This document shows positions 12,713 to 23,084 of a stretch of 60,000 nucleotides of DNA, piece after piece. Below the pieces are notes generated by a model. The model ran no database searches. It was not told the origin of the DNA and saw nothing but the letters and a program-made list of their open reading frames with translations. The stretch is from Strigamia acuminata (taxonomy: Eukaryota > Arthropoda > Chilopoda > Geophilomorpha > Linotaeniidae): contig OX442315.1 of the NCBI GenBank assembly GCA_949358305.1, positions 32,206,427-32,266,426 of the forward strand, written 5' to 3'. A program made the position numbers and the translations under genes. Position 1 is the first letter of the stretch. Each line of letters begins with the position of its first letter.

Positions 12713-13501
12713 ATACTCGAAGTAGACACTGTCGTACCATGATTGTTTTCATGTCTCCTTCTAGGAATTTCCGTAAGGGCTGAATGTACACATGAGCCGA
12801 TGACTGGATGAACTCACGTTCAGCACCTCCGAGTCTTTGTTGGGTGTGGCCAACCTTAATCAAAGCAGTTCCTAAAAAATAAAAATTGTCAAGTTTTGTT
12901 TTAATTTTTAATAAAAATTTTCAATAGTTTAATACCATAAGCCGTGCCCGGTCCAAATTCGTTTCCAGCTTCGATCAGATCAACACCCAGCAGTTCCAAA
13001 TTACTGAGTCTGTCTCGAGGTTTTTTGTCAAGTTTTTCAAAAAAGAAATCCTCAACTCTGTTACCTGAATAAATTAAGTTTTATTTGTAGTTTTGACCGA
13101 CAAGTTTGTACGACTTTAAAGATTTTAAACCTACTTGGATTAGGTGTCAATACACCTTCAATACGAGCCAACAATTTCTCACTCCATAGTTTCGTTTGGT
13201 CGGATCGTTGTGCCAAGTTTTCGAAATGAGCATCGAGCTCTGTTTTTTCTGTTTTACCGAATTTTTCTTCCGTGTACTACAGACATAGATATAAATTGTA
13301 AATTTGTTCAGTGCGGGAGCCACTAAATGTCATTTGACGTAAACAATCACGTGCACTTGAAACAGTCGAAATTAGCTTTCAATTGTTAACATTTTCTTAA
13401 TGTGTTGTTTGTGGGCAAATTGTTCACACTTAATTATTAAATACCTGAACTGCTCGTGTGAGCACTGATGCAGCTTCTGCTGCAAACTTCTTGAACTCCA
13501 T
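11672..13501 (-). CDS. EndoB: Endophilin-B (BAR and SH3 domain protein)
   Basis: Endophilin-B proteins bend membranes through an N-BAR dimer and recruit partners through an SH3 domain. They act in autophagy, mitochondrial dynamics and endosomal trafficking. Exons: 13445-13501, 13135-13276, 12936-13064, 12738-12871, 12577-12669, 12425-12463, 12234-12323, 12075-12175, 11836-12007, 11672-11779; consistent phases give 354 residues. The BAR region covers about residues 1-245: AVQYTEEKFGKTEKTELDAH, FGPGTAYGTALIKVG, then SEFDRQAEITKLLLEGI. A Ser/Ala-rich linker precedes the SH3 domain at about 292-354, which starts ARVLYDYTATDSKQLSL and has SDWIMGERG and a final IPVAYIEFLQ. The 39-bp exon at 12425-12463 sits where vertebrate SH3GLB genes vary in length and may be alternatively used. 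Confidence 0.96.
12671..12714. repeat. AAAT/TAAA microsatellite
   Basis: About eleven AAAT units lie in the endophilin-B intron, just upstream of the exon that starts at 12669 on the minus strand, in its polypyrimidine-tract position. Confidence 0.85.
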
Positions 13502-14587
13502 TTTGTGAAATGAAAAAAAAGATTTACGAGCGAAGAAAACAGCAGCGCCGCAGTTGCAGAAGTCGTGACACATACTATTCATTGATAAATTAATCAGAGG
13601 TCACTCATATAGACAGTTAAAAATAAAATAAATAGAATATTAATTGACCAAATAAAAAATTTATAACTAGAAAATAAATACAGACAGTTAAAAATCAAAT
13701 AAATAGAATATTAATTGACCAATTGTCATAAAAAAAAATTTATAACTAGAAAATAAATTTTCAAAACGACATTTTTATTTTTTCAATTGTTTTTATTACC
13801 ACTATCAAAATGAAAACGACAAATGAAATGAATCATTCATTTATACAAAAAAAAAATGTGAATAATCTAATTTGATCAGTTTTAAAAAACCCACGATTGG
13901 AAATGTCAAAAAACATTACCAGGCACTAAAAACTGTTACGAAAAAAATATTAAATCATTTAAATTCCCAATTTCTTCAAGCCTCTCAAACTCGATAGCAA
14001 AAAACAAAACAAAATTAATAATTAATAAATACAAATAAAAAAAAATCCAAGGCGCAGTTTAGAGCAGTTTATACCACAATTTGCCCTGAGTAAAATTGGA
14101 CTACTCGTTTCATATAAAAAGATTTTTTTCACTTTCAAGATATCACAGGAAATGGATTGAAAAAGACCAAGAAAAATACAGAAACAAAAAGGTACCCAAG
14201 ACTCAAACTGCAAGTTGAAAATTCTACAGCAGCCTTTTTTCTTTTAAAGCATTTCAATTTAAACACTTCAACTTGCTTCCTAGCAAGAAAAAAAATCAAA
14301 AACCAAACAAAATGGCATTACATGTAACAAAAGTCGTACTTTAGAAACACCGAGAAGAAAAATCATATAAATTTTAGAAAGAAAAATAGTGGACACGAAA
14401 AACACTTTGTGTACATGAGCAATGTGAACGGTAATAAAGTCTGAGCGAAAATCTCATCACTTTTAGTGTTTATAGTGTAGAAAAAGTTGATTTTGTGGCA
14501 TCTGGCAACTCGCAGAATGGCAAACATCCGACAGTCTACTACCACCATCACTGAGATTTCATAGAAACTAATTTCCTCTGTCTTGTC

Positions 14588-14589
<2 letters not shown>
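13502..14589. other. Intergenic DNA between endophilin-B and DOLPP1
   Basis: This holds the endophilin-B promoter side and the DOLPP1 3' flank. It contains an imperfect duplication at 13612-13758, annotated separately. ORFs on the minus strand near 14022-14551 have no family resemblance and AT-rich composition, and I treat them as chance. Confidence 0.45.
13612..13758. repeat. Imperfect tandem duplication, about 71 bp unit
   Basis: 13612-13681 and 13683-13758 share GACAGTTAAAAAT, then AATAGAATATTAATTGACCA, then TTTATAACTAGAAAATAAAT. The second copy has a small insertion (TTGTCAT) and a longer A run. Confidence 0.8.

Positions 14590-14636
<47 letters not shown>
14590..14636. repeat. 47-bp poly(A) tract
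   Basis: A nearly uninterrupted A run lies just beyond the DOLPP1 stop codon (a T run on its strand). No retroposed sequence is recognisable next to it. Confidence 0.85.
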
Positions 14637-14639
<3 letters not shown>

Positions 14640-14680
14640 ACATAAAATTAAATTTCAAATCCAACAAAACAAATCATTCA

Positions 14681-15830
14681 TTACCGCGCTTCGCTTCTGT
14701 GATTGGTGTATTCAAACCACATGACATTTGGTATCAAAGTTGAATCCCGGATCATAAGAAACTCACATACCGGCCTAATAAAAATCAAAACATAATTTAA
14801 TTGTAAAAAAAATTATAATTATTTCAATTAAATTACCATAATGCAACCATAGGAAACAATGGCGTAAAAACAAGCTGCATTACAGCAAACCATAAACATC
14901 CGAGTACTCCTCCTAGTAACGCTCCACTAATAACTTGTGTCCACGTGTGGTATTGCAAATATATTCTAAAATAACAACAACATAAAATACCATTCACCAT
15001 CTGAGTGTACGGGCAATTACCTGCTGTACGAAACCGTTAAAGCGGACCAAAATACGCATAAAGTGACAAAATACTTCCAAGCATTGTCCATGAAAGAACT
15101 ATTACTAATTTGATGTAACCTGTACGTAATTTTAAGTGTAAATATTAAATATAAACACTTTAAACTCAACTCCATTACCGTATTAACATAAAAAATGCGA
15201 CATAAGTGGCAAAGAACCACATAAATTGAGAATGACTCGAAGGCATGCCGTATTCGGTAAATAATACTTCTCGGCCTGTTAGAAAAATGCATTATAATAT
15301 CTATAATTCCTTTTCTAGCGTAATCCTACCACGACAGGGCCGCGATTCACGTATAATGTGTTTTAATACCCAATTTACAGCTTCGTTTAGTAATGTCCCG
15401 CAAAAGAATGTAATCTGCGAACGAATAAAGTGATAATTAATATAAAAATTTGAATTTTGAGATTTTTATTTGAGTCTTACCGTGTGAAGGTCTCGTCTAA
15501 AAATAATCAATGTTACAAACCCGACTAAAATAACCAACGGTAATAAACTGGTCACGGCCAAGAAACCGCCGAGCCAATCACCTAATCAATAGACAATAAA
15601 AAATTAAAATATAAATACAGAAAAATAAAAACAACAGTTGGGGCAAATGGGTTCTTTGTTTTAAGTTATCTCGTATCATTGCAGTCATATTTCCTTCTAA
15701 CTTAAATTATGACATGTTTACCCTGAGGATATTCAACATGCGTAATTGCTAAAGAGGTCCACTTAGTTTCTTCACTGTCACTAAGAGACCGACTGTCATC
15801 ACGTATGCCATCTGCCCCGTTCGACGCCAT
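14681..15830 (-). CDS. DOLPP1: Dolichyldiphosphatase 1 (PAP2 family)
   Basis: This ER membrane enzyme removes a phosphate from dolichyl diphosphate, recycling the lipid carrier of N-glycosylation. Exons: 15722-15830, 15481-15581, 15330-15414, 15179-15275, 15021-15119, 14837-14965, 14681-14774; phases agree, giving 237 residues (human 238). The three PAP2 phosphatase motifs are complete: K-x6-RP (KHIIRESRP), PSSHSQF with the catalytic His, and SR-x5-H (SRIYLQYH). Hydrophobic segments include [32 protein letters not shown] and [14 protein letters not shown]. The C-terminus keeps the family string [19 protein letters not shown]. The 36-residue N-terminal lead is acidic and Ser-rich and replaces the short vertebrate leader. 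It shares a 202-bp divergent promoter region with QTRT1. Confidence 0.97.
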
Positions 15831-16032
15831 TTTTATTTCTTTTAAGACTTGTTGTTATTTTGAATAGCGTGTAGAAAAAATATTTTGAAATCAAAACACA
15901 TAAACTTTAAAAGTTAGGTAGAAAAAATTTAAACATTTTTTCATTCGAGAAAAATAAATTATAATTTGTTCTCGCTTTCAATTTCAAAATGCGGGATGGC
16001 TGTTTTTAAGTGTATCAACAAACCGAATCAAA
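15831..16032. promoter_or_regulatory. Divergent promoter region of DOLPP1 and QTRT1
   Basis: 202 bp separate the two opposing start codons. The stretch is AT-rich without an evident TATA box. It must contain both 5' UTRs and probably one shared core promoter. Confidence 0.5.
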
Positions 16033-17987
16033 ATGGCAGCCCCCATGTCGAAAACATGTTCGTCCGCATTGAAGTTTTCTGTGATTGCAGAATGCTCAGT
16101 ATCAAAAGCACGATCAGCCATTATGACACTACCGCATGGACCAGTTTCAACACCCGTGTTCATGCCAGTCGGTACTCAAGGAACTCTAAAAGGATTATTA
16201 CCAACCCAAGTTGAAGAATTAGGATGCCAGATCATGCTCGCCAACACTTACCACCTCGGCATGAGACCAGTAAAAACACTATAAAAACCTCAATGAACCT
16301 CCAAATTAATCAATAATCCCTCGATAATTCATTAGGGACCCGAACTATTACAAAAAGCCGGCGGTTTGCACCATTTCATGGGCTGGAACAGAAATTTACT
16401 GACAGTAATTCAATTAAAAACGATTTTTTTTGTACGTACGGCTTACTAAACCACATAAACATTGTTTTCAGGACAGCGGGGGCTACCAGATGGTCTCTTT
16501 AGTCAAGTTGTCAGTCGTAACTGAAGACGGCGTGGAGTTCGAATCGCCCTACGACGGTCGAAAAATCATGTTGACACCCGAAAAAAGCATAGAAATTCAA
16601 CAGGCAATTGGAGCTGACATTATGATGCAGTTGGATGACGTCGTACACAGCAGCACGACCGGCCCGAGACTTGAAGAAGCGATGCATAGGTTAAATTCCA
16701 TCGGATTAACCTTGAATTAACTTTTGAATATAATCTGTTGATTTTTAAACAGGACAATTCGTTGGGTCGATAGGTGTATCGAAGCACACACGACGCCTGA
16801 AACTCAGAATCTGTTTCCGATCGTTCAGGGTGGATTGGATGAAACACTTCGGACTCGGTGTGTGTCCAAGTTAATCGAGAGAGACGTTCCTGGTTTTGCC
16901 GTTGGGGGACTGAGTGGCGGCGAAGAAAAGTCGGTTTTTTGGAAAATGGTAAACGTGAGCACGGATCATTTACCGAAGGAGAAACCAAGATATTTAATGG
17001 GTGTTGGGTAAGATGAAATGATAGAATTTGAAAATTAGAACCAAATCGCGGATTAATTCCTTTATTGTTTCAGTTTTGCAACTGATCTGGTTGTATGTTG
17101 TGCATTGGGGGTCGACATGTTCGACTGTGTATTTCCAACTCGAACGGCGGTATGTCACGTTATCGTATTTCAAATACCGTATAACTCGAATTACAAGTCC
17201 CCACGATTAAAAAGAACTTCCTGTGTGGTCTGAAATAACAAAACCGGACCTGATGTGTGGCTAATACGTTAAAAATATGACTATTTAACAGAAATGTGAT
17301 AAAATACGTCATAATTAGACGAAAATGTGATAAAATACGTGATATTTAGACGAAAATATGATAAAATACGTCATAATTAGACGAAAATATGATAAATTAA
17401 ATCATAATTAGACGTAAATATGATAAAATACATCGTGATTAGATGTAAATGATGTGCAATATGCCAAAATTTGACGTAAATACGGCATAATTTGGCATAA
17501 AGGACTTGTAATTCGAGAAATATTTGTTCCCTAAAACGTTTAAATTAATTCTAAATATTGTTTCAGAGGTTTGGGTGTGCATTGATTCTTGGTGGACAAT
17601 TGGAACTTAGGAGAGAGAAATATGCGATGGATTTTAACCCCATCGATTCAGACTGCGAGTGCAGCACGTGTAAAAGGCACACCAGAGCATACCTCCATAC
17701 AATAGTCAAAGAAGAAACAGTTGCCTGTCATCTACTAACAATACACAACCTTGCCTTCCAAGTAAATATTTTTTTTTATAAAAAAAAAAAAATCATGAAT
17801 TCAAAATTTAAAATTTTTTTTTTCGGTTCAGATGACCTTAATGAAGAACATTCGCAAGAGCATCGAAGAAGACCGCTTCCCATTATTCGTTCAAAACTAC
17901 ATGAAAATAGCATTCCCCGACGAAAAATACCCACAGTGGATCGTCGACGCACTAAACGCTGTAAACATTGATCTCAAAACTAAATAA
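16033..17987 (+). CDS. QTRT1: Queuine tRNA-ribosyltransferase catalytic subunit
   Basis: This enzyme swaps guanine 34 for queuine in tRNAs with GUN anticodons, working as a heterodimer with QTRT2. Exons: 16033-16269, 16336-16404, 16472-16689, 16753-17007, 17074-17149, 17567-17761, 17832-17987; phases agree and yield 401 residues (human 403). Key features: [12 protein letters not shown] near the N-terminus; DSGGYQM with the general-base Asp; the queuine-pocket loop [18 protein letters not shown] containing the nucleophilic Asp; and the zinc site CECSTC with a downstream His. I chose the ATG at 16033 because MAAPM...[17 protein letters not shown] matches the family start. AATAAA overlaps the stop codon. 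Intron 5 carries a degenerate tandem repeat. Confidence 0.97.
17272..17505. repeat. Degenerate ~29-bp tandem repeat in QTRT1 intron 5
   Basis: Repeated variants of ATTAGACGAAAATATGATAA followed by AATACGTC, roughly seven to eight copies with decay toward the 3' side, fill most of the 417-bp intron. Confidence 0.8.
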
Positions 17988-18432
17988 ATATACTAAATGA
18001 AAGCCTTTCTTTATTATTACCAATTCGTGTTCCATTTTTCTTGTTAGAAAGACTTTGGCAATTATTTGTAAAATGATTTTAGAGAAACTGCTAAATAACT
18101 TCCAACTAATCTTATCACTAACCTATTTCGATACAAAAATGTTTACGACTAGGATATCTTAAAATCATCTCTTCTATAATAATTTGTACATTTTTCGTTT
18201 TCTTTTTAGTTTTTACCCCCTTTGCATTATTTTTAACACCATTTTCTGCCAACAGGGTCAAGAGTTGAAGAAATGTTTTTTTTTTTTTACTTTTCACAAC
18301 ACTAGTCCTCATTTGCCATCGAAACGGCAAATCAAAAGTCATAAAACGTGATTGATGATATAAAAAGATCCGAGTGCACAATTTTCCCACGTGCTTAATT
18401 GTCCTATGTTGATGTTTTAGTTATCGCGAGCT

Positions 18433-20292
18433 TCAAAGAGTGAAAAACAACACAATAACAACGACCATGATGGAGCTAAGCGCACCAATGGCCATCCATT
18501 GTCGTCTATCTGTAAAGACAAACGGAAAAAAAAGAATATTTTAAATTTAAAAACCAAAAAAAACGTCTTAAATGCTTGCCATTAGACATGTGCAAAACCT
18601 TAGCTACTTTTTTCATAGTGGTGTCCAATTTGGACTCTGTGGCATCGATTTCGTGGCCAAATTCATCCAACATTCTGCGCAATTCAAAGGTCGATGAATT
18701 AGATAAAATTGTGGATAATATTTCGATAAGTTTAATCTCACATCGCTTGCTCTTCTAATTCGCGTCCGATTTGTCTCGACATGGTTTTTAACGTTCCCAC
18801 GCTGTCGTGTATTAAATCGAGTTGTTCGTCCTGCGCTTTCACTAACACTTGTTGTTGCAAATGGTTTCCTTCGATTAATTCTTGATTTGGGCTCTCCATT
18901 TCGGTTTTGAGTCGCGTGTAATGCCCGGATCGAACCGGACTTGAATTGTTCAACAAAGGCTGCAATATTTTTTTTTAGTAAATTACAAATATTTCGTTCG
19001 TTTTGTTATATCGTTTTCACCTGTTTCATTTTCTTATCTCTGATTTTATTCATGTTCATCTTTTCTTTCATTACCTATCGGAAATAAAATATAGTAATTT
19101 TTTTATTTTTATAGTTTGTTTATCATTATAAAATACTCACTTTAATATCCTGTCTGGCTTGTTCAATAAACCCTTTTCTTGTAGCTATTTCACCATTATC
19201 GAGTTTGAATTTTTTAGGATTCTTTTCTACAATAGTTGAGTGTGAGTAAAGGAAAGTGATAGCAATGTACAATACAAAACCGACGACAAACAAGCAAAAC
19301 TCAAACCCCAATTGCAAAATAGTCAAGTGTAAACATTGTAAATTCAGTAAATTCATCTTAAAACATTTCTTAAATTCAGTGAAATCTATTTCACGCTGAC
19401 AGTAAGAGAAATAGGGATAGGAAACGCAAAAATAATCACAAAAATGACTTTGAGCGATCCATTTAAGGATTAAAAACGGAAAATCGATTCCATTGGCTTC
19501 ATCAAACCTTAGCCTCGAGCTAGAAAGTAAAATGTAGAACAAACAATTTTCCTTTCCCCGGCTCAAGGTCAATTAATGCAGCCATTACTCAAAATGTTTT
19601 ATTATTTATTTGTAACAATTTTAAATTGTAATTTTCTCGATTAAACTCCATTGAGTCGTTTAATTGAGTGCAACACATTTACATCTACTTAAATCGCTTA
19701 AAAACTCGATTTACACTGAATTTACACTTGTAAAATTTTACATTTAGACTGGTTTAAAAAATATAAACAAGTTTAAATGACTTTTATGATCTAAATTCGG
19801 TTCAAAGGATATTAATTGTTTCTTCTAGGTCTTCCAAGTCCCACTCGATGCTGCGTAAACTGTTTCGAAGTTCGTTGGTGATCCACTCGAATTCTTCTTT
19901 GCTGACCAAACCGGGTTCTTCACGACATTCGCACCAACGTTCGTACAATCCTTTAGTGTTTTTTACGGCTTTGGTAACATCTCTAAAAATATAAAAAAAA
20001 TTAAAAAAATTAAATTATTTAATTTATTACACATAAAAAAATGGAATAAAATTAATATAAAAACATCCTGTTCGTTTGTGTCGTTTTAAAATTTCTGTAC
20101 CGTGTTTACGTAAGTCTAAAGTGCGGAATTTGTAAATGATAACATGTCGGGTGACGAAATTCGACACCTTTAATGGACTAAAAACTATCAATTAAAGTTC
20201 CCAACTTGAAATTAATTCGACAAAAATTAGAATTATTACTTAGAAATGTTCACTCACTCTTTAACTACAAAGAAAGGATCTTCGAGAGTCAT
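18433..20292 (-). CDS. Stx6: Syntaxin-6 (Qc-SNARE)
   Basis: Syntaxin-6 drives fusion at the trans-Golgi network and endosomes. Exons: 20258-20292, 19813-19982, 19141-19241 (alternative start 19226), 19021-19074, 18742-18959, 18580-18674, 18433-18509. The product is 249 residues (244 with the alternative). The N-terminal three-helix domain starts MTLEDPFFVVKE and includes LRSIEWDLEDLEET. The SNARE motif spans about 160-220, with zero-layer Gln in LEEQAIMLDEF. A C-terminal membrane anchor follows (MAIGALSSIMVVVIVLFF). Intron 2 starts with ATATCCTTT, a U12-type donor, and no usable GT donor exists before the in-frame stop. Intron 6 has a GC donor (AATG|GCAAGC). The gene runs convergently to QTRT1. 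Identity is very secure; only the intron 2 acceptor is uncertain. Confidence 0.95.
19804..19812 (-). other. U12-type 5' splice site (AT donor)
   Basis: The minus strand reads ATATCCTTT directly after the exon codon phase expected for syntaxin-6. This is an exact match to the U12 AT-AC donor consensus. A branch-like TTTCCTTTAC lies at 19246-19255. Candidate acceptors are AC at 19242-19243 or AG at 19227-19228; both keep the frame. Confidence 0.8.
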
Positions 20293-21517
20293 GGCCTCTA
20301 ACCTAAGCAATTAAAAAGAAGAAATTCGCCTAAAATTTTGCTCCGCATCACCTTTGCGTCACAAGCCAAAACAACTACTCGCCACCATTTTGATTCGTCC
20401 TCCTTTTATAAGACAGGATATGACGTCGGCAATTTATCAAATCAAGTCTCTATGACGTCAACGCATGAGTCAAGATGTTGTAAACATTTGGAAATTATTA
20501 TTGTACGTACAAGGATACAATTTACATCGAGAACAATTAGACGAATAAACATTTATGGATTTTTAAAATGGAAATTTTATTTCATAATTTTTTTTATTAC
20601 TAAAAAATAAGAAATAAAAATTTATAAATAAAAAAAAACAAAAACTGCAACCTGTTTCGAGTTCACTCATGTTTGAATGAATTTAAATGGAACGAAATTT
20701 GTTTAGGACCGCACAATCACGAACACAAGCTTTTATTCTATTACACAATCGCACTTTTACACCTGTCGCTTTCTACCCAAGGTGACTGTCCTCATAAATA
20801 AAATTTACAATTCAATTATTTAAATCTAAAAAAAAAATTAAATTAAATAATCATTAATTTAAAATTAAAAATAAAATAAATATTAATTTAAAATTTAAAA
20901 AAAAAAAAATATTAATTAATTTATTGGTTTCACATGCGTCAAGGGATAACTTAATGTTTAAAACCTCCAGCTTTCGTCTCTTTTAAAGCTGACATGCAGT
21001 TCCCATATTTAGGGATAACTGGATGACATGATTTCCGGTTGAAACTTCAACTGTGTTACCCTATGACTCGACCTCATGAGAAGGGCCACATGAATTCCGG
21101 CTGCTACCTGCTTTAACTACTCAATGAGACCCCGGTCCTTCCGGAATTATTGTCATCACTTATGGGAATTTTTCACTTGTGAAAGCAAAATTTTTCTATT
21201 GTCAAATAAAAACCCACAATCCTTCATTGTAAACGCACAAAAACATATCATTATTCAATTAAAACCGTCAAATTTGATGTTTTTTATTCATTTGAGCTGA
21301 ATTTGCGAATAAAAACGAACAAAATGACAATAGTTTTGGAGATTGAATTCAAAGAATATCAAGTGGCTGGTCTGTAAACACAGAAAAAATTGTCTGGGTT
21401 TGGTTGTAAATGTATACATGTAAGAATATATCATGTATATCAGGTAGTGGAGGTTGAATATAGGTGTTTATCAGCAAACGGGAAGTGGAATGCTCAGGTT
21501 GCTATCAGCGACACGAG

Positions 21518-21525
21518 TTCCCACG
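21518..21525 (-). promoter_or_regulatory. Candidate Su(H)/CSL site upstream of NRARP
   Basis: TTCCCACG, read on the minus strand as CGTGGGAA, is a perfect match to the Su(H) consensus (C/T)GTG(G/A)GAA. It lies 1.2 kb upstream of the NRARP start. NRARP is a Notch target in vertebrates, so a functional role is plausible. An 8-bp match alone is weak evidence. Confidence 0.35.
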
Positions 21526-21939
21526 GTGAGTTTGTAAGGAGAACCCGCGGGATGGGAGGGGGCAAAACCCTTGAGAAATTGCAATCCCCACCCAGGGTGG
21601 AGGTTAGTCCAGCTTCCGCGTTCACTTAAGAAAAGAGGAAGAGGGACTTAGATGGGAAAAGAGGGACCCAAATCACCTGAAGAAATGCTCAACCCAAGCC
21701 GTCGCCCGCCTTATTTGTATTCAAACTGGCAGAACAGTCTTGGCATAATGCGACCCGACATGTTTGACAAACAGCTGAGATGATCGTTTTCTTTAGCAAG
21801 GTTATACTGCAAGATCCTGGCTAGCGTTTATACAAATTTTATATGCGGTTCAAGAAAAAAATGCAGCCGTTTTTTTTTTTTTTTTTGGATTCTGTACATT
21901 GTTTGCATTTGGAACGCATTTTGCGCACATTCCGCGCAG

Positions 21940-22165
21940 TTTTAAACGTTTCTTAAATTGTTTCTTGAAGATCTATTGTTTTTTTAAACGTTTTTTAAAC
22001 TTTTGTTGACGGGTTTTTAAAAAAAACCGTTTTTAACCTTCGTTAAACGTGTTTTTAAAACGTTTTTCACGATTTTAAAGTTTTTTCTCCACGGATTTAA
22101 CGTTTATAACGTTTTTAAAACCGTCTTCAACGTTTTTAAAACTGTTTTCACGTTATTTCGATGTT
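21940..22165. repeat. Degenerate AACGTTTTTAAA-type repeat
   Basis: Many variants of AACGTTTTTAAA and ACCGTTTTTAA occur with irregular spacing. This looks like a decayed simple tandem array. Confidence 0.55.
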
Positions 22166-22430
22166 TTTTTCTGTAAATTAACAATTTTTAAAGCCAAAAA
22201 ATACAGTGGAAACATCAATTTTTTCTTAGATTAACACAAAACACAAAAAAACAATTTTTTTATTAAAAAAAACTCACTAAAGTTCATCCAATTATTGCTT
22301 TTTAAGCTTCCATCATCTCATTTGATTTACAAAACCCAAATATAAACACTTTAATTTAAAATACAAAAATTGCAAACCAATTTATTCAACTCGTATAAAA
22401 ATCTAACTTTCCCATCCACACGTGTCCCCT

Positions 22431-22748
22431 AGTGTCGAAACCTCCAACTCACCAATCCGGTGCATTTAAGCGCAAAAAGCTGTGATTGGCTAGCCCCATC
22501 CGCTTGAAACCACCCCTCAATTCTCATGTTAATTTCGAAACATTCTCAGCCTTTAAAGGAAGCCACGCTTGGACTGACGGGACTCAGACCAGACTCCACA
22601 AGGCCGGAAAGAGACCTAAAGTTGTGCTTTAAAAAAGTGAGTCTAAGCCTCGTGCAAGCATCCTCAACAAAGTGCCAACGTGGATTTCGAATAATCTAAC
22701 TCCTCAGATCAATTTGCAACAGACCTTGCGCGGGTCTCAGTGAAAATC
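22431..22748 (+). promoter_or_regulatory. Probable promoter and 5' UTR of NRARP
   Basis: This GC-richer island contains a CCAAT-like inverted box (TGATTGGCTA, near 22484) and a TTTAAAGG element near 22552. It ends in the context AAAATCATGG at the start codon. The true transcription start cannot be set from sequence alone. Confidence 0.45.
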
Positions 22749-23084
22749 ATGGCAACAGCAACAGCAACCGACGGCCGCAGCACGACCGGAGCGACGTACA
22801 ATCACCAAGACTCTTTTCTCAAGGCGGTCCGTCGCGGTGACACGTGCGAACTGCAGCGGATTTTCCAGCACTGGGAAATCAACATCAACGTGTTCGACCA
22901 AGAGGGTCAAACGGCGCTGCACCAGAGCTGCATGGACGGCAACTTGGAGCTGGTTAAACTGTTAGTTAAATTTGGCGCAGATGTCACACTGGCCAATAGG
23001 GATGGATGGAGTGCTTTGCATATCGCCGCGTACGGAGGACATCAAGACATTGCTCTGTATTTAATAGCGAATTCCAGAAGATGA
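22749..23084 (+). CDS. NRARP: Notch-regulated ankyrin repeat protein
   Basis: NRARP is a small Notch feedback inhibitor that binds the Notch intracellular domain and CSL complex. It is encoded here by one uninterrupted exon of 111 residues (vertebrates about 114, also intronless). Residues 18-45 (DSFLKAVRRGDTCELQRIF) begin the first helix pair. Two ankyrin repeats follow: GQTALHQSCMDGNLELVKLL, then VKFGADVTLANRDGWSALHI and AAYGGHQDIALYLI. The central block is almost identical to vertebrate NRARP, while the N-terminus (Ala/Thr-rich) is divergent. I chose the ATG at 22749; an in-frame GTG nine bases earlier is not a likely eukaryotic start. The gene sits alone in a large intergenic region, as expected for a regulated developmental gene. 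Confidence 0.95.
   Translation: MATATATDGRSTTGATYNHQDSFLKAVRRGDTCELQRIFQHWEININVFDQEGQTALHQSCMDGNLELVKLLVKFGADVTLANRDGWSALHIAAYGGHQDIALYLIANSRR

Larger units (their letters stand above)
20293..22430. other. Intergenic DNA between syntaxin-6 and NRARP
   Basis: No credible gene was seen. An ORF at 21390-21629 and one at 20338-20610 lack family resemblance. A degenerate array of AACGTTTTTAAA-like words runs about 21940-22160, and a T17 run sits near 21872. The Su(H)-like site TTCCCACG at 21518-21525 is described separately. Confidence 0.5.
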
